From assembly GCF_024868665.1 (NCBI RefSeq), contig NC_079890.1, positions 36,691,348 to 36,755,347 on the forward strand: a DNA stretch of 64,000 nt, given 5' to 3'. A model generated the notes under the pieces. That model saw only the letters and a list, made by a program, of their open reading frames with translations, was not told the origin of the DNA and did no database searches. Within the stretch, counting starts at the first letter, position 1, and each line of letters begins with the position of its first letter. This document shows positions 15,001 through 30,000 of the stretch, in pieces. The translations under genes and the position numbers were made by a program. This DNA comes from Triplophysa rosa (lineage: Eukaryota > Chordata > Actinopteri > Cypriniformes > Nemacheilidae).

Positions 15001-18000
15001 GTATCGCATTGAATCATGAGATAAGCGTATCGTTACACCCCTAGTAAGATGCTAACTTTAGCCTGCTAGCACTGAAATCATGATCCCACCCTCCATGCGA
15101 ATCGCCGTGCAAAGCCACGCCTCCTCCAAAACACATGAGCGCGCACAAACCAGAAGCTCTTGGATCGATTCCAATTAAATCATGTCTCATTCACCAGTGC
15201 ATCTCCTGTGAAACCTCCGAAACACGTGAAATCGCGAACAGACCGAGCGAGGAAAAACCCCTGGAAAGCAACCACGAACTGACCGACAGGGACCGGAATG
15301 CGTTCCTCTTTGCTGATTAGAGTCGTGGTAATTTAAAATGGTCTTTCTTTTTGTTCGTCCTTTGCAAGTGCCACTTGCAAACTTGCACACATTTAACAAG
15401 GGGAAGGTTAGGTTCCAGCTGTTTACCTGCCATTCTCCCGCTGTGTCTGCACAGCGTATATGACCGCGCTGATGACGTATGGCGTCTGCGTGAACAGGGT
15501 GGGCAGTGGGATGCAAAATACGTTGACTGAAAATGTACACACGACCTATCATTGCGTTCGGACCGAATGCAATGATTGTGCGAACGTTTTTTTTGTATCT
15601 ATGCCTTTCACCGACAATATATAATACTTTCCTGTGGCTCAGTGGTTAGAGCATGGCGCATGGCACATACTTAAAAAAACTAATGTATAATAAGATGCAA
15701 TCTAAGTCGCTTTGGATAATAGGGTCTGCCAAATGCGTAAATGTAAATATAATTATAAAAATATCATTGGACCACTTTACTTATTGATTGCTATCAGGAT
15801 GTAAAGAGGTTTCCAACCAGCATGACAAAAAAGGTTACTGGACAGGATCACCTATTCTGCCTTTAAAGGTATACTTCACCCAAAAATGAAAATTCTGATG
15901 ATGATTTATGACGAATTTATAATGACGAACACCATACATTGAACGTGTATGGTGACTGAAAGCTGTCAATCACTGACATTCTTAATAATTCTTAAAATGT
16001 TCAAATTGAAAAAAGTGTAAATTACTAAACATATATATCTGATAGTGTGTTAAAATTATATATACTGTATGTATATATATGGTATATCGAGAAACATAAG
16101 ATGTGTGCATGTCTTTCTCTATCCAGCTGTCTTGTCTTAGCAAATGAAACAAATTGCTCAATTAGCTTCAAGCGCTCAGTTGTGTTGGCACTTAAACTCT
16201 GTCAAATTCCATTAAAGAGAAATGATCAAGGGCTAAAGAGCTGTCTCCAATTGTGAATACTGATAAAGCTGTCTACCTCCAGGCAAAATTTCCAATGATC
16301 TCATTATTGCTATCTGAATTATAAATCAGCACTGAATAAAAGAAAATATATTATATACGACAATGTAATGCTATAAAACAGATGATATATACTTGCAGCG
16401 AAAATAGATCATACTAGGTGCTCAATTATGCCGAAAAAAACTGGTCTGACTAAAATCCAAAGTAAATTAATTGTTTTATAAAAAGTAGTCCTGGTTTTGG
16501 AGGGTTGACGTAAGTTCAATTCAATTTTATTTGATTTTATTTATAAAGCGCTTTTCACAATGTTGCATTGTTATAAAGCAGCTTAACACACATACTGTAG
16601 TAAAGAAATATAATTATGAAAACAAAAATTGACGGTATATATGATATAATTGATATTGATATTTCTCAATGTACATTGGTGAAACTTAGTATGTAATATG
16701 ACATTACTATTAATAGTACTACTAAGTGTTCATGGGACGTATATTAGTAGTACTAACTGTAAAATAATTGTCTGAAGATTGTAAAGTACTTGTTTTCTTT
16801 ATAAGATTTACAACAGCTTGCTGAAAAGAAAACATATTCTATTCATGCTATTCTTTACAAAAATAAGACATCACATACTGTATACAGCTGGATGTCTAAA
16901 TAAGTCTCTTTACTCTTGTCCACACACATAAGTTTGCATTTTTACATAGCATTGGTATGAGAGGGGCTGGCTAACGTAAAAAAACACACCAATGACATAA
17001 TGTAGAGAGCAGCTCGAGCAGAATATCTGACAGCTGCTGTTAGTGGGTGGTCATAATTTACTGCGCCATGACAGGCAAGCACTAACAAACCCAAATAAGC
17101 CAGTGTGTTCTGGAAATTAGCCAAAAAAGGCAATTCATCAATATTTATAAGTGACTTCACGACAAAATAAAGCCAAAGTCACATGAAATGACCAGCTTGG
17201 AGGAACAAGACTTTCTAGCAGAGACCACTGGCTTTATATTTCTATTAGGTTACATTGTACATTTTTACAGTTTCCAATAGATGGTTGGCTCAAAATGTCT
17301 CTTTCCGTCTGTATTTCATCAACAGATTATTTAACACATCTAACTGCACATGTGTAGGGTGTGAGGGTGCGATCTGCATGTGCGAGGTGATATCTTACAT
17401 CCACGTCATCGCAGAGAACGGAAGAGGATCCGTACTGGAGTTTGCATTGGTGAGCAGCGCTGTACAGCACGCCGGGGGGAGCAGACTGCATTTCCAGCTC
17501 GTTCCTGACCGGAGGGTCATCCAAACACCAGCCCCAACCACGACTGTGAAGAACATGACAAAAACACACCACATGCTGGAAATACACAGGACAGGGGGTT
17601 TCTGTGAATTACAACCTGGATTTTCATAGTTTTCCATCATATAAATAGGAGAATAGGCTTGTTTTTGTGCTTGTTTACATTGATGCATATTCTGACCAAG
17701 CCCCGCCCACAAGAGGAAGAAGCCTTCTGAGTGACATGTAAAATGACCAACCATAGTTTACTTTTCCTTTGTGATGTTTATGAGCCAGAAAAGCCCCCAA
17801 AAATTGAGTTTTTTGCCAAAACGCCAAATCGAGCAAATACGTCTTGAAAGTGACGCGGTGAATTATAGCAGCCTGGCAATTTCTAAACACAACTTTGTGT
17901 CTTGGCGAAAGCTCTTACTATTTTTATGCACACCATAAAACAGATGGTCAGTGGTTGGTCTGTGAACACCATATGAGACTGGTCGACGTCCACTTATTTC

Positions 18001-21000
18001 AATATAGTAATCCGTTTCGTTTCATGTCAGCTAGAATATGTAATTGGGTCAAATAGCAGTACAGAAATACACACAGCAGTCGAAACTGATGCTAAGAATA
18101 ACCAAATATATGCTGCTTGAAATACAGCATGATTTTAGAAACCCACAAATGTTTTGGTCCGGTTAAGCAGAGACAGAGAAAAAGTTGTGTCACGATAAAT
18201 GCAATCTGTAGTATGTTAGCCTCTTATCACATAGACAGTACTGCGGGTTTCATAAGTCTATAACGGCTACAGGGCAGTCCAGGACAAACATAGCGATTGG
18301 GTTTTGCTAACAGAACACTTGTACAACAACCTCTCAATGAATTCGGCCTTCAAACCTCGCTATCAAATTGACGTATCGGCAAACTCTGTATCGGCAACAT
18401 AAAATATTGTGTTTTATATGATTATTATTTTGCATCTGATTTTGTAACAAACCTTTAACACTGAAATGGTTTAATGGTGTCCTGGATCAAATATTTAGTC
18501 AAAATACCATACTTAAGGCCATTGCACATTGAGTCCGAAATTTGCGTCCGAAATTTCCGCATGTTAAAAAATAAATACGACCTCACGTTGTGACAATCAC
18601 ATTTACACACTGCCTCCGATATTTTCGTCCGTCATAAAAAAATTCGGACTTGGTTCGATTTTCTGCGTTTTCGCATCCGTAGCAAGCATTTTGAGAGGCG
18701 TTTTGACAGTTCAGAGACACAGTACATATGAGCGCCAAATACGAAAATACGCATAACGAAATTTCGGACTGTATGTGCAAAGACCTTTACTGATCTGTAT
18801 TACACATTTTATGTTGTGCGCTAATCAACTTACACTGTAAGTTACTGGCAAACCTGCTGCAAAACTAAGTTTTACAGTGTACAAAATCTTTTTTTATGAT
18901 AATGTAATGTGTTATTTTTTTTCTTTAAGCAAGATATGTGACCTTGCCTGTAAAAACCAGCCTAAAGTCTTAAAATCTAGTTATGAAATAACAAGAAACA
19001 AAGTTTGATTTCAATCATTAAATTCAATATGATTTAAATTTTTGCCTTACTAAGAAAATATTAAAGATAATATTAAAGATATCAAGACTATATTTCCACA
19101 GAATGTTCTTTACATTATGTTGGACGATTTTATTTAGAAAACAGTAAATCACAAAAAAAAACTTCAGCTGTGTTTTCACAGACATATTTTCAAATTTTGT
19201 CACATTTTACCCCAAGAGAATACTAAATATATACAGTATACAAATAAATATTTATATGAATGACATTACACTATTTTATTAATAATGTAATGCTATACTA
19301 TACAAAAAATAATGATATAATAATGATCAATCTAAATTGTATTGGATTAATCCGAGTCGTGCTCACAAAAACAAATTTACATTACATTTAAAGGGACAGT
19401 TCACCCTAAAATAAAAGTTCTGTCATCATTTACTCACCCTCGAGTTGATCCAAATCTTTGTAAATGTCTTTGTTCTGATGAACACAGAGAAAGATATTTG
19501 GAAGATGCTTGTAACCAAACAGTTCTTGGTCACTATTGACTACCATAGTAGGAAAAAATACAATGGTAGTCAAAAGAGCCCCAGAACTGTTTGTTTTCCT
19601 TAATTCTTCTAAATTTCTCATTTTGTGTTCAACAGAACAAATACAGATTTGGAACAACTTGGGGGTGAGTAAATGAAGACAGAATTTTTATTTGTGGCTA
19701 AACTGTTCCTTTAACTGTTGATACCACGTCTGCATATCGTATGTTACACGACTATTTTCCCAAGATTAGCGTCTAAAAAAGGCCACTTGGCCACTCTCAC
19801 TAATCTAGCACTTTTGCTTCGAGTGCAACTATCCAAACGCTGATCTCAAAAGCATTAACAATGAAATGACTCTCACATGTCCAAGATTGTAAAACACACT
19901 AATGCTGCAGTCCTAAGCAATCATTCAAGCTGTTAAGATAAACCAGTTACCCAATTCCTTACGAATCTGTCTGGCCTAAATATCATAAGTGTACCCCATC
20001 CCGTCACTCCCTGCTGTGCCGCCTCAGCAGTCAAACTTTATCTAATGTGCTCCATATGGAGGCCAGCAGAACTGGCGTGACTGTGACGGCAGACTCAACA
20101 CGCTCTTGTTCCTTCTTGGGAAATCTCAGCCATTCGCATCGCCCTTGGCAACACACACATACAAAGGTCAAGAAAGACAGAGGCAGCTTGTTGAGAGACT
20201 AAAATACATGATGGATAAAGCGGCAATGGTCAAGCAGCGTTTCAATGAACTCCATTAACTTCCCTTAAAGCTACAGAAGAAACGGAGTGTTAAAATGAGA
20301 CTCCAATTTGTGCCATTTCACAAAACTGGCCATTGTTGTTTTTAATGCAAATGTTGTTTCACCCGCAATCAAGCTACAATTGCTCAACGTATAAAATAAG
20401 GCTTTCAGAGAGTCAAAGAGTAGTGGCTCAGGGTTCAACATGCACATGCCTTTTTGATGCAAGATCTGCTGCTCCCCAATTTTCAACACCAGGGTCCCAC
20501 ATCTTACAACAAATAAATTTTAGTTATTCATGCTTCAAGTCGTTCATGACCACTGGGTTTTAAAAAGTGTAAAAACATTTTTACAGAAATATCATTTTTT
20601 ATTATTAATTCAGATATTACAGTGTAAATATAACCATTTTTCAAAACTAACCAGCATTATGCAATATGGTACCACAAACCATCTCTCTAAAACACCTACC
20701 AATATAAATGGCAAAAAGTACACAAAGAAATAAAGTTAAACAATTAATCGCATCCAGAATAAAATTTTGTTTTTACGTAATACATGTCTGTGTACTGTGC
20801 ATATTTTTTTGTATTTATAAACACATACACGCACACATACTTGTAGATATTTAGGAAATATTTCGATTTATATATAATTAATTAAAATACATATAACTTA
20901 AATTATATATGAACATTTATTGATTTTTATATTGTATATTTTTCTTAAATATATGCATGTGTATGTTTTTATAAATACAAAATGAATATGCACAGTAAAC

Positions 21001-24000
21001 AGACATGTAAACGCATATTTTTATTCTGGATGCGATTAATGGTGAAAATAAAGAGAACAGTAACATGTATTTCACTCACTCGAGGAAGCGTGTGATGTAG
21101 TCGCGGCTGCAGCGGGACCAGTTTGGTGGAGACGTGCCGTACAGAAGCTGGGGAGACATCACAAAGGGTCTTTTCCCGATGGGCTCACAATCATTACCAT
21201 GGCCATCATGCTGCACTCCAAAGCTGTGACATAAGAGCAGATCTGAGCGTGAGCATGAGATATCTGGCTCAGAGACTCACAACTCAATCTGTGACGAAAC
21301 ACAGAGCATGAGGAACTGTAGACAAAACTTCATGGGTTGCCTGAGATTATTAAAGAGCACAAAGCTATAATGCAGCTAAAATTGTATATATTTTATGCAT
21401 GTCGACATAGATTTTTTATCAAAGAGATCGCAAGGACCTCAGTGGCGATTGTCTACTTCCATGAAGCATTGCCAGTGATGTAATCGAGTCAGTCTCCCTG
21501 CACTCAATCTACTTATACAGCCGCAGGAAAAAATTAAGAGACCATTTCAGAATATTTTCAGTTTTTTTATTTACATGTTTGCGTTTAGGTAAAAATATCA
21601 TTTTTGTTTCATTCTGTGAAATACTAAAAAATGTTCTCCCAAATTTCAAATGAAAACACTCTTTCTATTTGCATTTATTTGCAGAAAATAAAACCTGGAG
21701 AAACAGGTGAAAATAACAGAAAAGATGCTCTGTATTTTTTCAGACCTCAAATAGGTTGTTTGCCATCACGTGGTTTTGATGACGCGCGGAGTGCCGATGG
21801 TGGGCAGCAAGTGATTATCTCCATAGAAATTCACTATCACAAACTCAAAAGACCTATGTTTTACAACCTAAACAACGAACAGGTAAGCCAAAATTTCTGT
21901 CAACCCTTACTTGTAATAAACACTTGCTTCTGGTCAAAGAACGTGCCCTTATTAAACGGATTAAACAAAAAGTCTGGTGTGAAGCGTTTCTTCCCCATAG
22001 GGGTGATTCACTTTCGTGTCTAAAACCGCACAGAAAACACGAGCCGCACTGCTTTTTTCCAAAGTGCCTAGGAGTTTGAGCTCTCCTGGCGTCTGTCGTT
22101 GCTAAGCAACCATGGGCCACGCTAGCCGTTTAGACGAGGAGGTATGAACAAAGGATATATGGATTATACGCACTGAAAATACCTTGCAATAACTCTGCTA
22201 CTAGATTTATTAATGATGTGATCATCTGTGTCTCCATCTTGTCTGAGCTTGTCTATAGTATTGGTTGGATGGTTCCGAAAACTTGAAATATTTTCATCTC
22301 GATGCGGCGCTGACGCGCCTAGAAAAACGTGTCGCCCCCTATTTGAGCACCCTTGCCGCGCGTCTAAATTTAAAATAACGAATATGCGCGCGCATAAGGC
22401 GCGAAATGTGAATCGCCCCTTAGAGGTTCATTAAAAGGAAACTGCTTAACGTACCGTACCGAAACATCCACCACAGAAAACCAAAATAAATACATTTGTT
22501 TATTACTGATATCAAACATAAACATGATAACTGAAAAGTTTTATGTTCTCAGTTTGTCGCTGCCTTCAGCCACGTTATTTGCTTTCTTCGTAATGAACTT
22601 CTATGACGAGCAAGCTTAACGTGAGACTATTCTTATCCCCGGAATAAGAGCTTGTTCTTTTAACAAGAGCTAGTGTTTATTACAATTAAGGTTTAACAGA
22701 AATTACATTTTACGTAGTTGTTTCGGTAGGTTAAGCTGTTTCCTTATAATGGATTTCTATGGGCAAGAAACGCTTAACGCGAGATTGATCACTTTATCCG
22801 TTTAATAAAGACTCGTTCTTTTTACAGCAGCTAGTGTTTATTACAAGGTTTGACAGATGTTTGAGCTCACCTGGTCGTTGTTTAGGTACGTTAAACCTAG
22901 TTAAGCCTTTTTAAAAAAGTTACCCGGCTCAGCTCCTCCTGACCGCAGATTTAGGTTTACAAACCACTTTTATCTCTGTTTCTCAGTCAATACTCGCATG
23001 TTCCCCCTTCATGAACATCAACTTTTGCTACACAATATAAACACCTTGTGGTTTCATAGTTTGATCGATTTGAACGTTAACGCAAAATGTAGGAATTTTG
23101 AGTTTGTGATAGTGAATTCCTACAGAGAAAATCACCTGCTGCCCTCCACCTGCACTTCGCGCAGTAATGTGCATTGTACAAACAACCTATACTGCAAAGA
23201 AAACAAGTTCATATTCACTTATTAACAATACAACAGTAATATATTTACATGTATTTAGGAAAATGTATTTTTTTATGTGATAATCTTGATTTTTATCACA
23301 GTTTTCGTGTGTCTTGTCATAATATTTATATGTAATTTTTTTACTAATTGTTACAACTTTATTACGTATATTAATTACAATCCTTATTTGATCATTCATG
23401 CATGTAAGTACACCATCATGTACAGATACCAGAAATGAGGCGATGTATCTACTGTATACATTAAGCACTGTTTACACAGACCAAACTCCACACACAGAAA
23501 AGACATCTGTAATGTACATCCAGACGTTCGTCCATCTGGAAAAGTAGTTCCACCACTGAAAATACAACTTGCACAGCTTTACAGCTCAAAGTTATATTAT
23601 AAGCGCCTAAACAAAAATACAAGTTGCACACCTTTGCTTTTGTGTCCAGATATAACAAGCACAGAAAAATGTCTCTTACTTGTTTGAGTCCTGCTGTTAT
23701 CATGATATCATTGTTTATATCTCCACATGGTGTGACCACAAACATTTATGAAGGGTCTGTGCGGCAGAACAAGCGAAACAAGATCAAACGAGTCAAAGCA
23801 CCAGCTCTGCTAAAACTCCATAATACGACATGTAACACACCGGCCTGCGTTTAATACAACGCTTCTGTGAAGAGGAAAATTCTCCTTCGTGGATTCATCC
23901 ATTAAGGCTTCTCAAAGCATGAAAGCCATTTTCAGGCAACGTTCATTTACACAATAGTCTATGATGTACACTGACGTTTTTACAAACGATTTCACATGAT

Positions 24001-27000
24001 CCTGAACGGAACTAAATGCAATGAGTGAAATTGATCTCATTGAAAAATAAGAGATGAGAGAGGGTGGTGAAATTGATTCGGTAACTTTAATGGTGTAATT
24101 GGTCCGAGAGAGCGTCTCTTCTCGCATGTTTTAAAAGAAAGACTGGTTCAGCTTTCTACTTAAGAATAATGAGAGAGAAATATTCAGTGGCTGGTGGCCT
24201 AGAAAACTGTTTATGCATGTTTCATCAAAGACACCTTGAGCAAAATAAGCAATTTAGATAATTGTGAGATTGTGGTGACCTTCGAGTTTCAAGGTATTGC
24301 TTCCGAAATCTGTTTTGAGAGAAAGTTCAAATGGTTTTTGAGATGAAGCATAAATTTAGTCAGGTGTGTTCAAAGTTTCAACCGGTAAAGTACATATCAG
24401 CAATGAAAAATCTTTCGCCCTCATGTCATGCCAAACCTGTGTGCCTTTCTGCAGAAGATATTTCGAAGAACACTGGCTCTCTTTGACTTCCATTGCGTAG
24501 ACACAAACCCACTTTGTGGAACACCCAGTGTTCCACAAAAAAAAATGTATGACACGAGGGTGAACAAAATTATGACAGTATGTCTCTCTTTAAGAGTGAG
24601 TGATCTATAATTTGATTTACAGGACTTACTTGTGGCCGAGCTCATGTGCTATTGTAAATGCGACGGGCAGGCCCGTATCTTCATTGATGCTGCAGCTGCG
24701 ATGAGGTTGACACATTCCAGCCACGTGAGACAGACCTAACGTCTCGCATGGCTTATTTATAGCTGCGCAGATGTCTTTCCTGTATCACAGAAATGTGGTA
24801 AACCTGTTACAGAATTAATATTGATAGTAATCACCTTATAAATAAACACATGGATCTTTAGGTTTGCTTGAATCATAAAGCGTATAAAGATGAAGCAATT
24901 AGTATGTCTCTAATCAAAACCTTAATTAAACTCTCTCTCAAAAAAAATGGAATTGTATAAAGCGAAAGGCAATCGCGTGAATGAAAATATAAAACAGGGC
25001 TGTCAACGATAACGCATGCCAATAGAAAGTGTTAAATTAAATTTATATTTTCAATATTATTCATGCATTTATTCAAGATAAGATTAGAAGTTTGATTCTG
25101 CTCTGTATGATTCATGAAAAACGGATTGGTTGTGATTACAGCTGCTTTCTCTCTCTCTCACACACACACGTCTGGTTTACTATCTCCGTGGGGACAGTCC
25201 ACAGGCGTAATGTTTTTTATACTGTTTTTTAATACTGAAACCTTTTTGCATTTTTAGATTTTTAAAAAATATTGTTCTGTACAATTTATAAGCTTTTTTG
25301 CCCATGGGGACATGAATTTTGGTCCCCACGGTGTGCATTCAGGTTTAGGCCCCCACCGGGATATAAACACACACAAACACACACACACACACACACACGT
25401 AAATTAAATGTTGTGTGATTGACAGCATAATTGTCAAGAAATGAATGATAACTACGGCACATACCTGGTGAGCAGAACAGACACGTCATGATGAACTGGA
25501 TGCTCATCACCTTTCATATTAATGTTCTTCTGCCATTTACAGAAGCTGTTGAGACTGTTGTCTGCATGATGACTAATCTTTAAATCCTCCTGAGGACAAA
25601 ACCACATACAATTTCATGCATTCACTAAATAAATACCCAAAAGTCATCCATTCAATAAAACATAACTTCAAAAATGTATGTTTGACAACATGTTTTGTGT
25701 GGTGTCATTTCGAAAAATAAATTAACTAATTTTATAGATTGTTATTTATAATATTAACCTTACATATAATGTACAAAATTTAGACTGATTTAACAATATT
25801 ATTGGATTGAAGAATTGATTTATTAAATATATTATTGAAAAGCAATGTAACAAATTTGATTTCTGTTCTCAGGGTTCTACAAAAGCAACAAGCCACAACA
25901 AAATGCATTGTTACCGTGTTTTTTTCTGCAGCTTTAAGAGGTTTAAAGCTTTATTTGAAGCGCCCCAAAGATGAAAAATACATTTATATCCATGTTTCCA
26001 TATGCTACGTGACTTTTTAGAGTCTCTAAGCTCATTCAGCGTTAGGTCTGTGCTTCATCTTCATCATCTCACCTCGTCATTTTCCAGCAGAATGAGACGC
26101 ACAACTACAATGTTGATGGCATTTCCAATGCTGGCGTCCCGAAACAGACCTGCGACCTGTAAAACATTCACATGTGGGTGTGTGAAATATTAAAATAACA
26201 TCTATATTGTAGGTTCATTTGAATCATAGTGAATTTAGACATCTCGGCTGATAACAATTTGTTTTGTAAAAATAGTACCTTATATTCATTTACAATGATA
26301 TTATGTGATTTACAGTAATTATTGCTATTGATGTAATCAAACAAATGCTAAATAACATGATTATGGCCTGTCCACACCGAGACGATAATCGCGCGCCTTT
26401 ACATAAGTTTTGCATTCACCGACTTTCTGCTGAAGTACTTATAAGTTCTGCTCTCGTACCCAAGTTCTCCTTGAAGTCAGAAAAGGTGCGAGACGGGGCA
26501 TTTTTTTCTCATTCCACAGTCCTTCGGTGAATTAATGAGGCACTCTTAATGCTGTTCTGCCCTCATCAATTACATCTCAGGCACATTTAATGGTCGCTTA
26601 GCCTTGATTTCTCATGTGCGCTAATAACACAAGAACTCTGTAATGTGGAGCTTCCGTTCAGGAAGAATCATTTTAAACTAGACCACAGGTACAAACCATT
26701 AAAAACACCCTGCTATCATTTATCATTTTTAGCAACAATGGCACAGTGAACAAACACGAGTATGTTTGCTGGAGAGCACATGTGAGAAACTATACGAAAA
26801 GACATGTGGCGCAAACAATTTCTGCTTTCAACTGAATCGGTAAACAGCAAACCAAAGAATCTAATCATCTAACAATACTTGAGTCTGGTGTACAGTGTCT
26901 CTTTGGTACTCAAGTTGATGAAAGACTCCTGAAGCTAAACTGTCAATTGTTGACAACATCCTGAAGCTTTTCCAACAGAATTTCATTAAACAGATCAAAG

Positions 27001-30000
27001 ATCCTCTGCGTTCAAACAAGAGGTGTTTTTTAACTAGAGCTGCAGTTCGTAACCTCACCGCTAGATGGCGCTAAATTTCATACACTGGACATTTCATGGA
27101 TGAGCTGGATTAAGACTATGTGGAAAATAGCCAGCAGGAGTTGAAACATATTTTGCATTAGCAGCCATGTGTTTGCAAGGTTAATACTTTTGGTTACTAC
27201 ATAGTGACCTTCATAAACCAAACTGAATTTTGATAGAAAGCGTAAACCGCAGAGCTGGAGAAATAACACAAAGTCTTCCTGCACAACTCGGTTACCCTAC
27301 CACCTCTCCATCTATGCTTTCCAAATTGATAGCACTATAGACGGTTTCAAAGTGACAACATAAACATTCGTTGACTGCACTTAACTTCCGGTACACATTC
27401 GCAAACAATAGAGTGCCTGTAGATTATTTCTGATAACAAGCAAAAGAAACCGAGAAGAAGCGTTACTTGACTAAACTTGTCTCTCCAATATTTTGAATTT
27501 AGACTGTGATACCAAGCTCAACCTCTAGATGTCAATCTACCATACGGTTTCTTTAAATGCCACCAAACTACAAGCCCATTCAACAAATTGTCGATTTAAT
27601 AAAATGAACATACAACAAATTTCAACATCGATTATTTAATATAATTATTATACAATAAATTAATAATACAAATGAATATTAACATAAATTAAATTAAATA
27701 TAAATAGTTATATTATTAGACACTAGCTAAACACAGACCGAAAGTTAACTGCAGTCCTGGCGTGCGCGTCTCATGAAACGGTCTATATTGACAAACTGGA
27801 GAAAACAAGGATCCAAATCCCAAACTCTTTCAGCCTGGAAATTAAAACAACAGTAATGATGTGAAATAAAGTAAGCTTTGGGAATTCAATCTAAATCCCT
27901 GCTAACTCATAAGCAGTATGACAATCCAACAGAAGCACAGCTGCCGTAGAGGAAATTAAAGATAATGGAATGTTTCCCCTTTATGTAATGATCTTCAATG
28001 CCAAACAAGTGTCTGGCAGGGAATGCTACTTTTCCTGAGGCCTTTTCCTCTGCATGCTCTTCAAACACAGAAGCCAGACAGCGTATATTTAGGAAAAAAC
28101 AGACAGGAGCGAGGTCAGCTGACTTGGATCCTAACAGAAGCTGCCCTGAAGGCACATGTAACCATCTGAGAGAGTCAGTGAGGTGGAAGTTCAGGAGGGG
28201 AAATAAGGATTAGCCGAAACAAAACATCAGGCTTGAGAATGGAAAGCAAAGAAGCGCGTGGATTTGGAAACTTGGAAACTGGTCTTTTTGGGACAACTTG
28301 GAAACAGAACATGACTGACATTGGAAAGTCTGAGCATACCATGGATTTCACAGTTACTCACAATATTCATGACTGAGAGCACATAGCTCACGACTCCTTT
28401 GCTACCGTGGTACTCCACCATTTTAGGATCGGCCACCACCAGAGTCTCTACCCACTTCTCCGTGCTTATAGAGCGCTGCGTAATCCGTCTGCGGCGCTGT
28501 CGTCTTTCCCAGCGCTCTCTCCGCCTGTCCACCTGCTCCACGACTCCCCGAGGATCTGAGAGAGCCAAACATTATATAACCCGACATTTGGATGATGCGA
28601 AGAGTTCTGCTGTTTGAAAGCCGTCATTTGGACTAAGTTATTTTGCCCTATCAATGTCCAGCACCCCAGAGACTGACCTTTGACCCCGCAGGTCCCGTTG
28701 CCCATGTGCTCCCCAAACAGAGACTGCGGCAGCTGGTGTTCTGACTGGTCAGCGTGTCGCTTATAGATGGCATGAGCCTGCGGTGTGGACTCTTCTGGTG
28801 TCGGTTCCAAGGGGCTAATGAAGAATTCCTCTCCAGAGAGTTGGAAGAGTCCGGACTACAGAAAACAAGAGGTCAACGCCAACGGAGTTACAATAAAAAT
28901 GCTTGAGTACCCACATATTGTGCACCAAATCTTGATCGATGTAGTCGTGACCCCAGATGGGCATGTAGACGGCTTCTGTAAACTGGATTCTTTATTCATG
29001 ATGTCTTTTAAATGAAAGATCAAAGCAGTTGTAAAGTGTTCAAATGTTGTGAATATAAAGACTCACCAGGCCACTGCAGGTGCTCACAGACGCTTGACCC
29101 CCATTCAGCGTGCTGCTCCTCACGTCTCCCAAAAAGTAACAGAGAGAATGTCCATGGCCATGTAGCGTGGACCCTTGAAGACCACCATATCTGCGCTCCG
29201 TGACGAAGCCGGGTGCCAGCAGATGAGGGTTCAGCGTGAGATTAAAGTGCAGCTCTTGACCACCATACTGCAGATGGTAGAAAACCTGGGGCGGACGCTC
29301 TGGGGTCTTTCCCGTCTCTCTTCTCTGAACTCGACTCACACGGTGGGAAACATGATTTGACAGAAAGTGTCCAATTGAATCCACTCTGACAGGATGAACA
29401 ACTTCATAGTCGGAAACTCCATCAAGAGAAGGACCTATATAAACAACATGTTTCATGCACATTTATTACTATTTAAAGAACAGTCACTTTGCTTTTTCTT
29501 GGTTTTACAAACAACTACATGACCAATTTTTTCCCGCTCAATATGTTTTATTTTTCAACAACCGACTGAGGAAAATGGCACCAGGAACAACCTATCCCTT
29601 TTCATAGATACAAATAGTATTATAATATAATCGCTGCTGTCTTTCTGAAACCATGTATCTCCATATTTTGTGATTTGTTTGTTGTTGTTGCCATATATCA
29701 ATATTATTAGTCATCCTTTATGTTTGTCAAAGGGTTTTGCAAATACCTAACCAATAATAAGTATTAAAAAGTGCTTATCAACTTTGACAACACAGTATTT
29801 AATCGACAAAAAAGTACAGTGTTTTTCTTAAAAACAGCGAATTTGGACATCTGAGGTTTCGGAAGGACAGCGACAATATTAAAAAATATAATATATAGTG
29901 TTGTGTTGTATAATAAATGTAGGGAATAATTGACGATGGGATGTTCAATTATTTTAAAGTTAATGCACACCCCGTTATTGCATTAACTTTCAAATAATTG

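Larger units (their letters stand above)
14625..15866 (-). mobile_element. TTAA-flanked element, copy 2, inverted and invaded twice
   Basis: Inverse-orientation relative of 4101-4723: TTAAAGGCGG at the left boundary and CTGCCTTTAA at the right. Outer parts correspond to copy 1 in reverse, while the middle (about 15200-15400) differs. It carries a hAT-like MITE at 14656-15043 and a SINE at about 15628-15748, both absent from copy 1, so both arrived after this copy. A minus-strand frame at 15187-15552 shares text such as IFSQRILH with copy 1 and is a degenerate remnant. Confidence 0.65.
12537..17398. other. adamts7 intron 9, repeat-rich
   Basis: A 4.9-kb intron between disintegrin-region exons. 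It contains a palindromic MITE (13079-13293), an inverted fragment of the fish L2/SINE tail near 14130-14170, the second TTAA-flanked element with two nested insertions (14625-15866), and a fragment of the 'gggtgaactatcccttt' family from 15866. Nothing coding was recognised at 16000-17398. Confidence 0.5.
21224..24629. other. adamts7 intron 7 with nested transposons
   Basis: A 3.4-kb intron. The left two thirds are the nested pair described separately (21521-23325). A copy of the 'gggtgaactatcccttt' family lies at about 24385-24592. The remaining sequence shows no exon. Confidence 0.5.

Noticed and set aside
15628..15700. Possible tRNA gene
   Set aside because: Only an A-box-like stretch is present, with no B box or cloverleaf, and the L2-type tail identifies a SINE.
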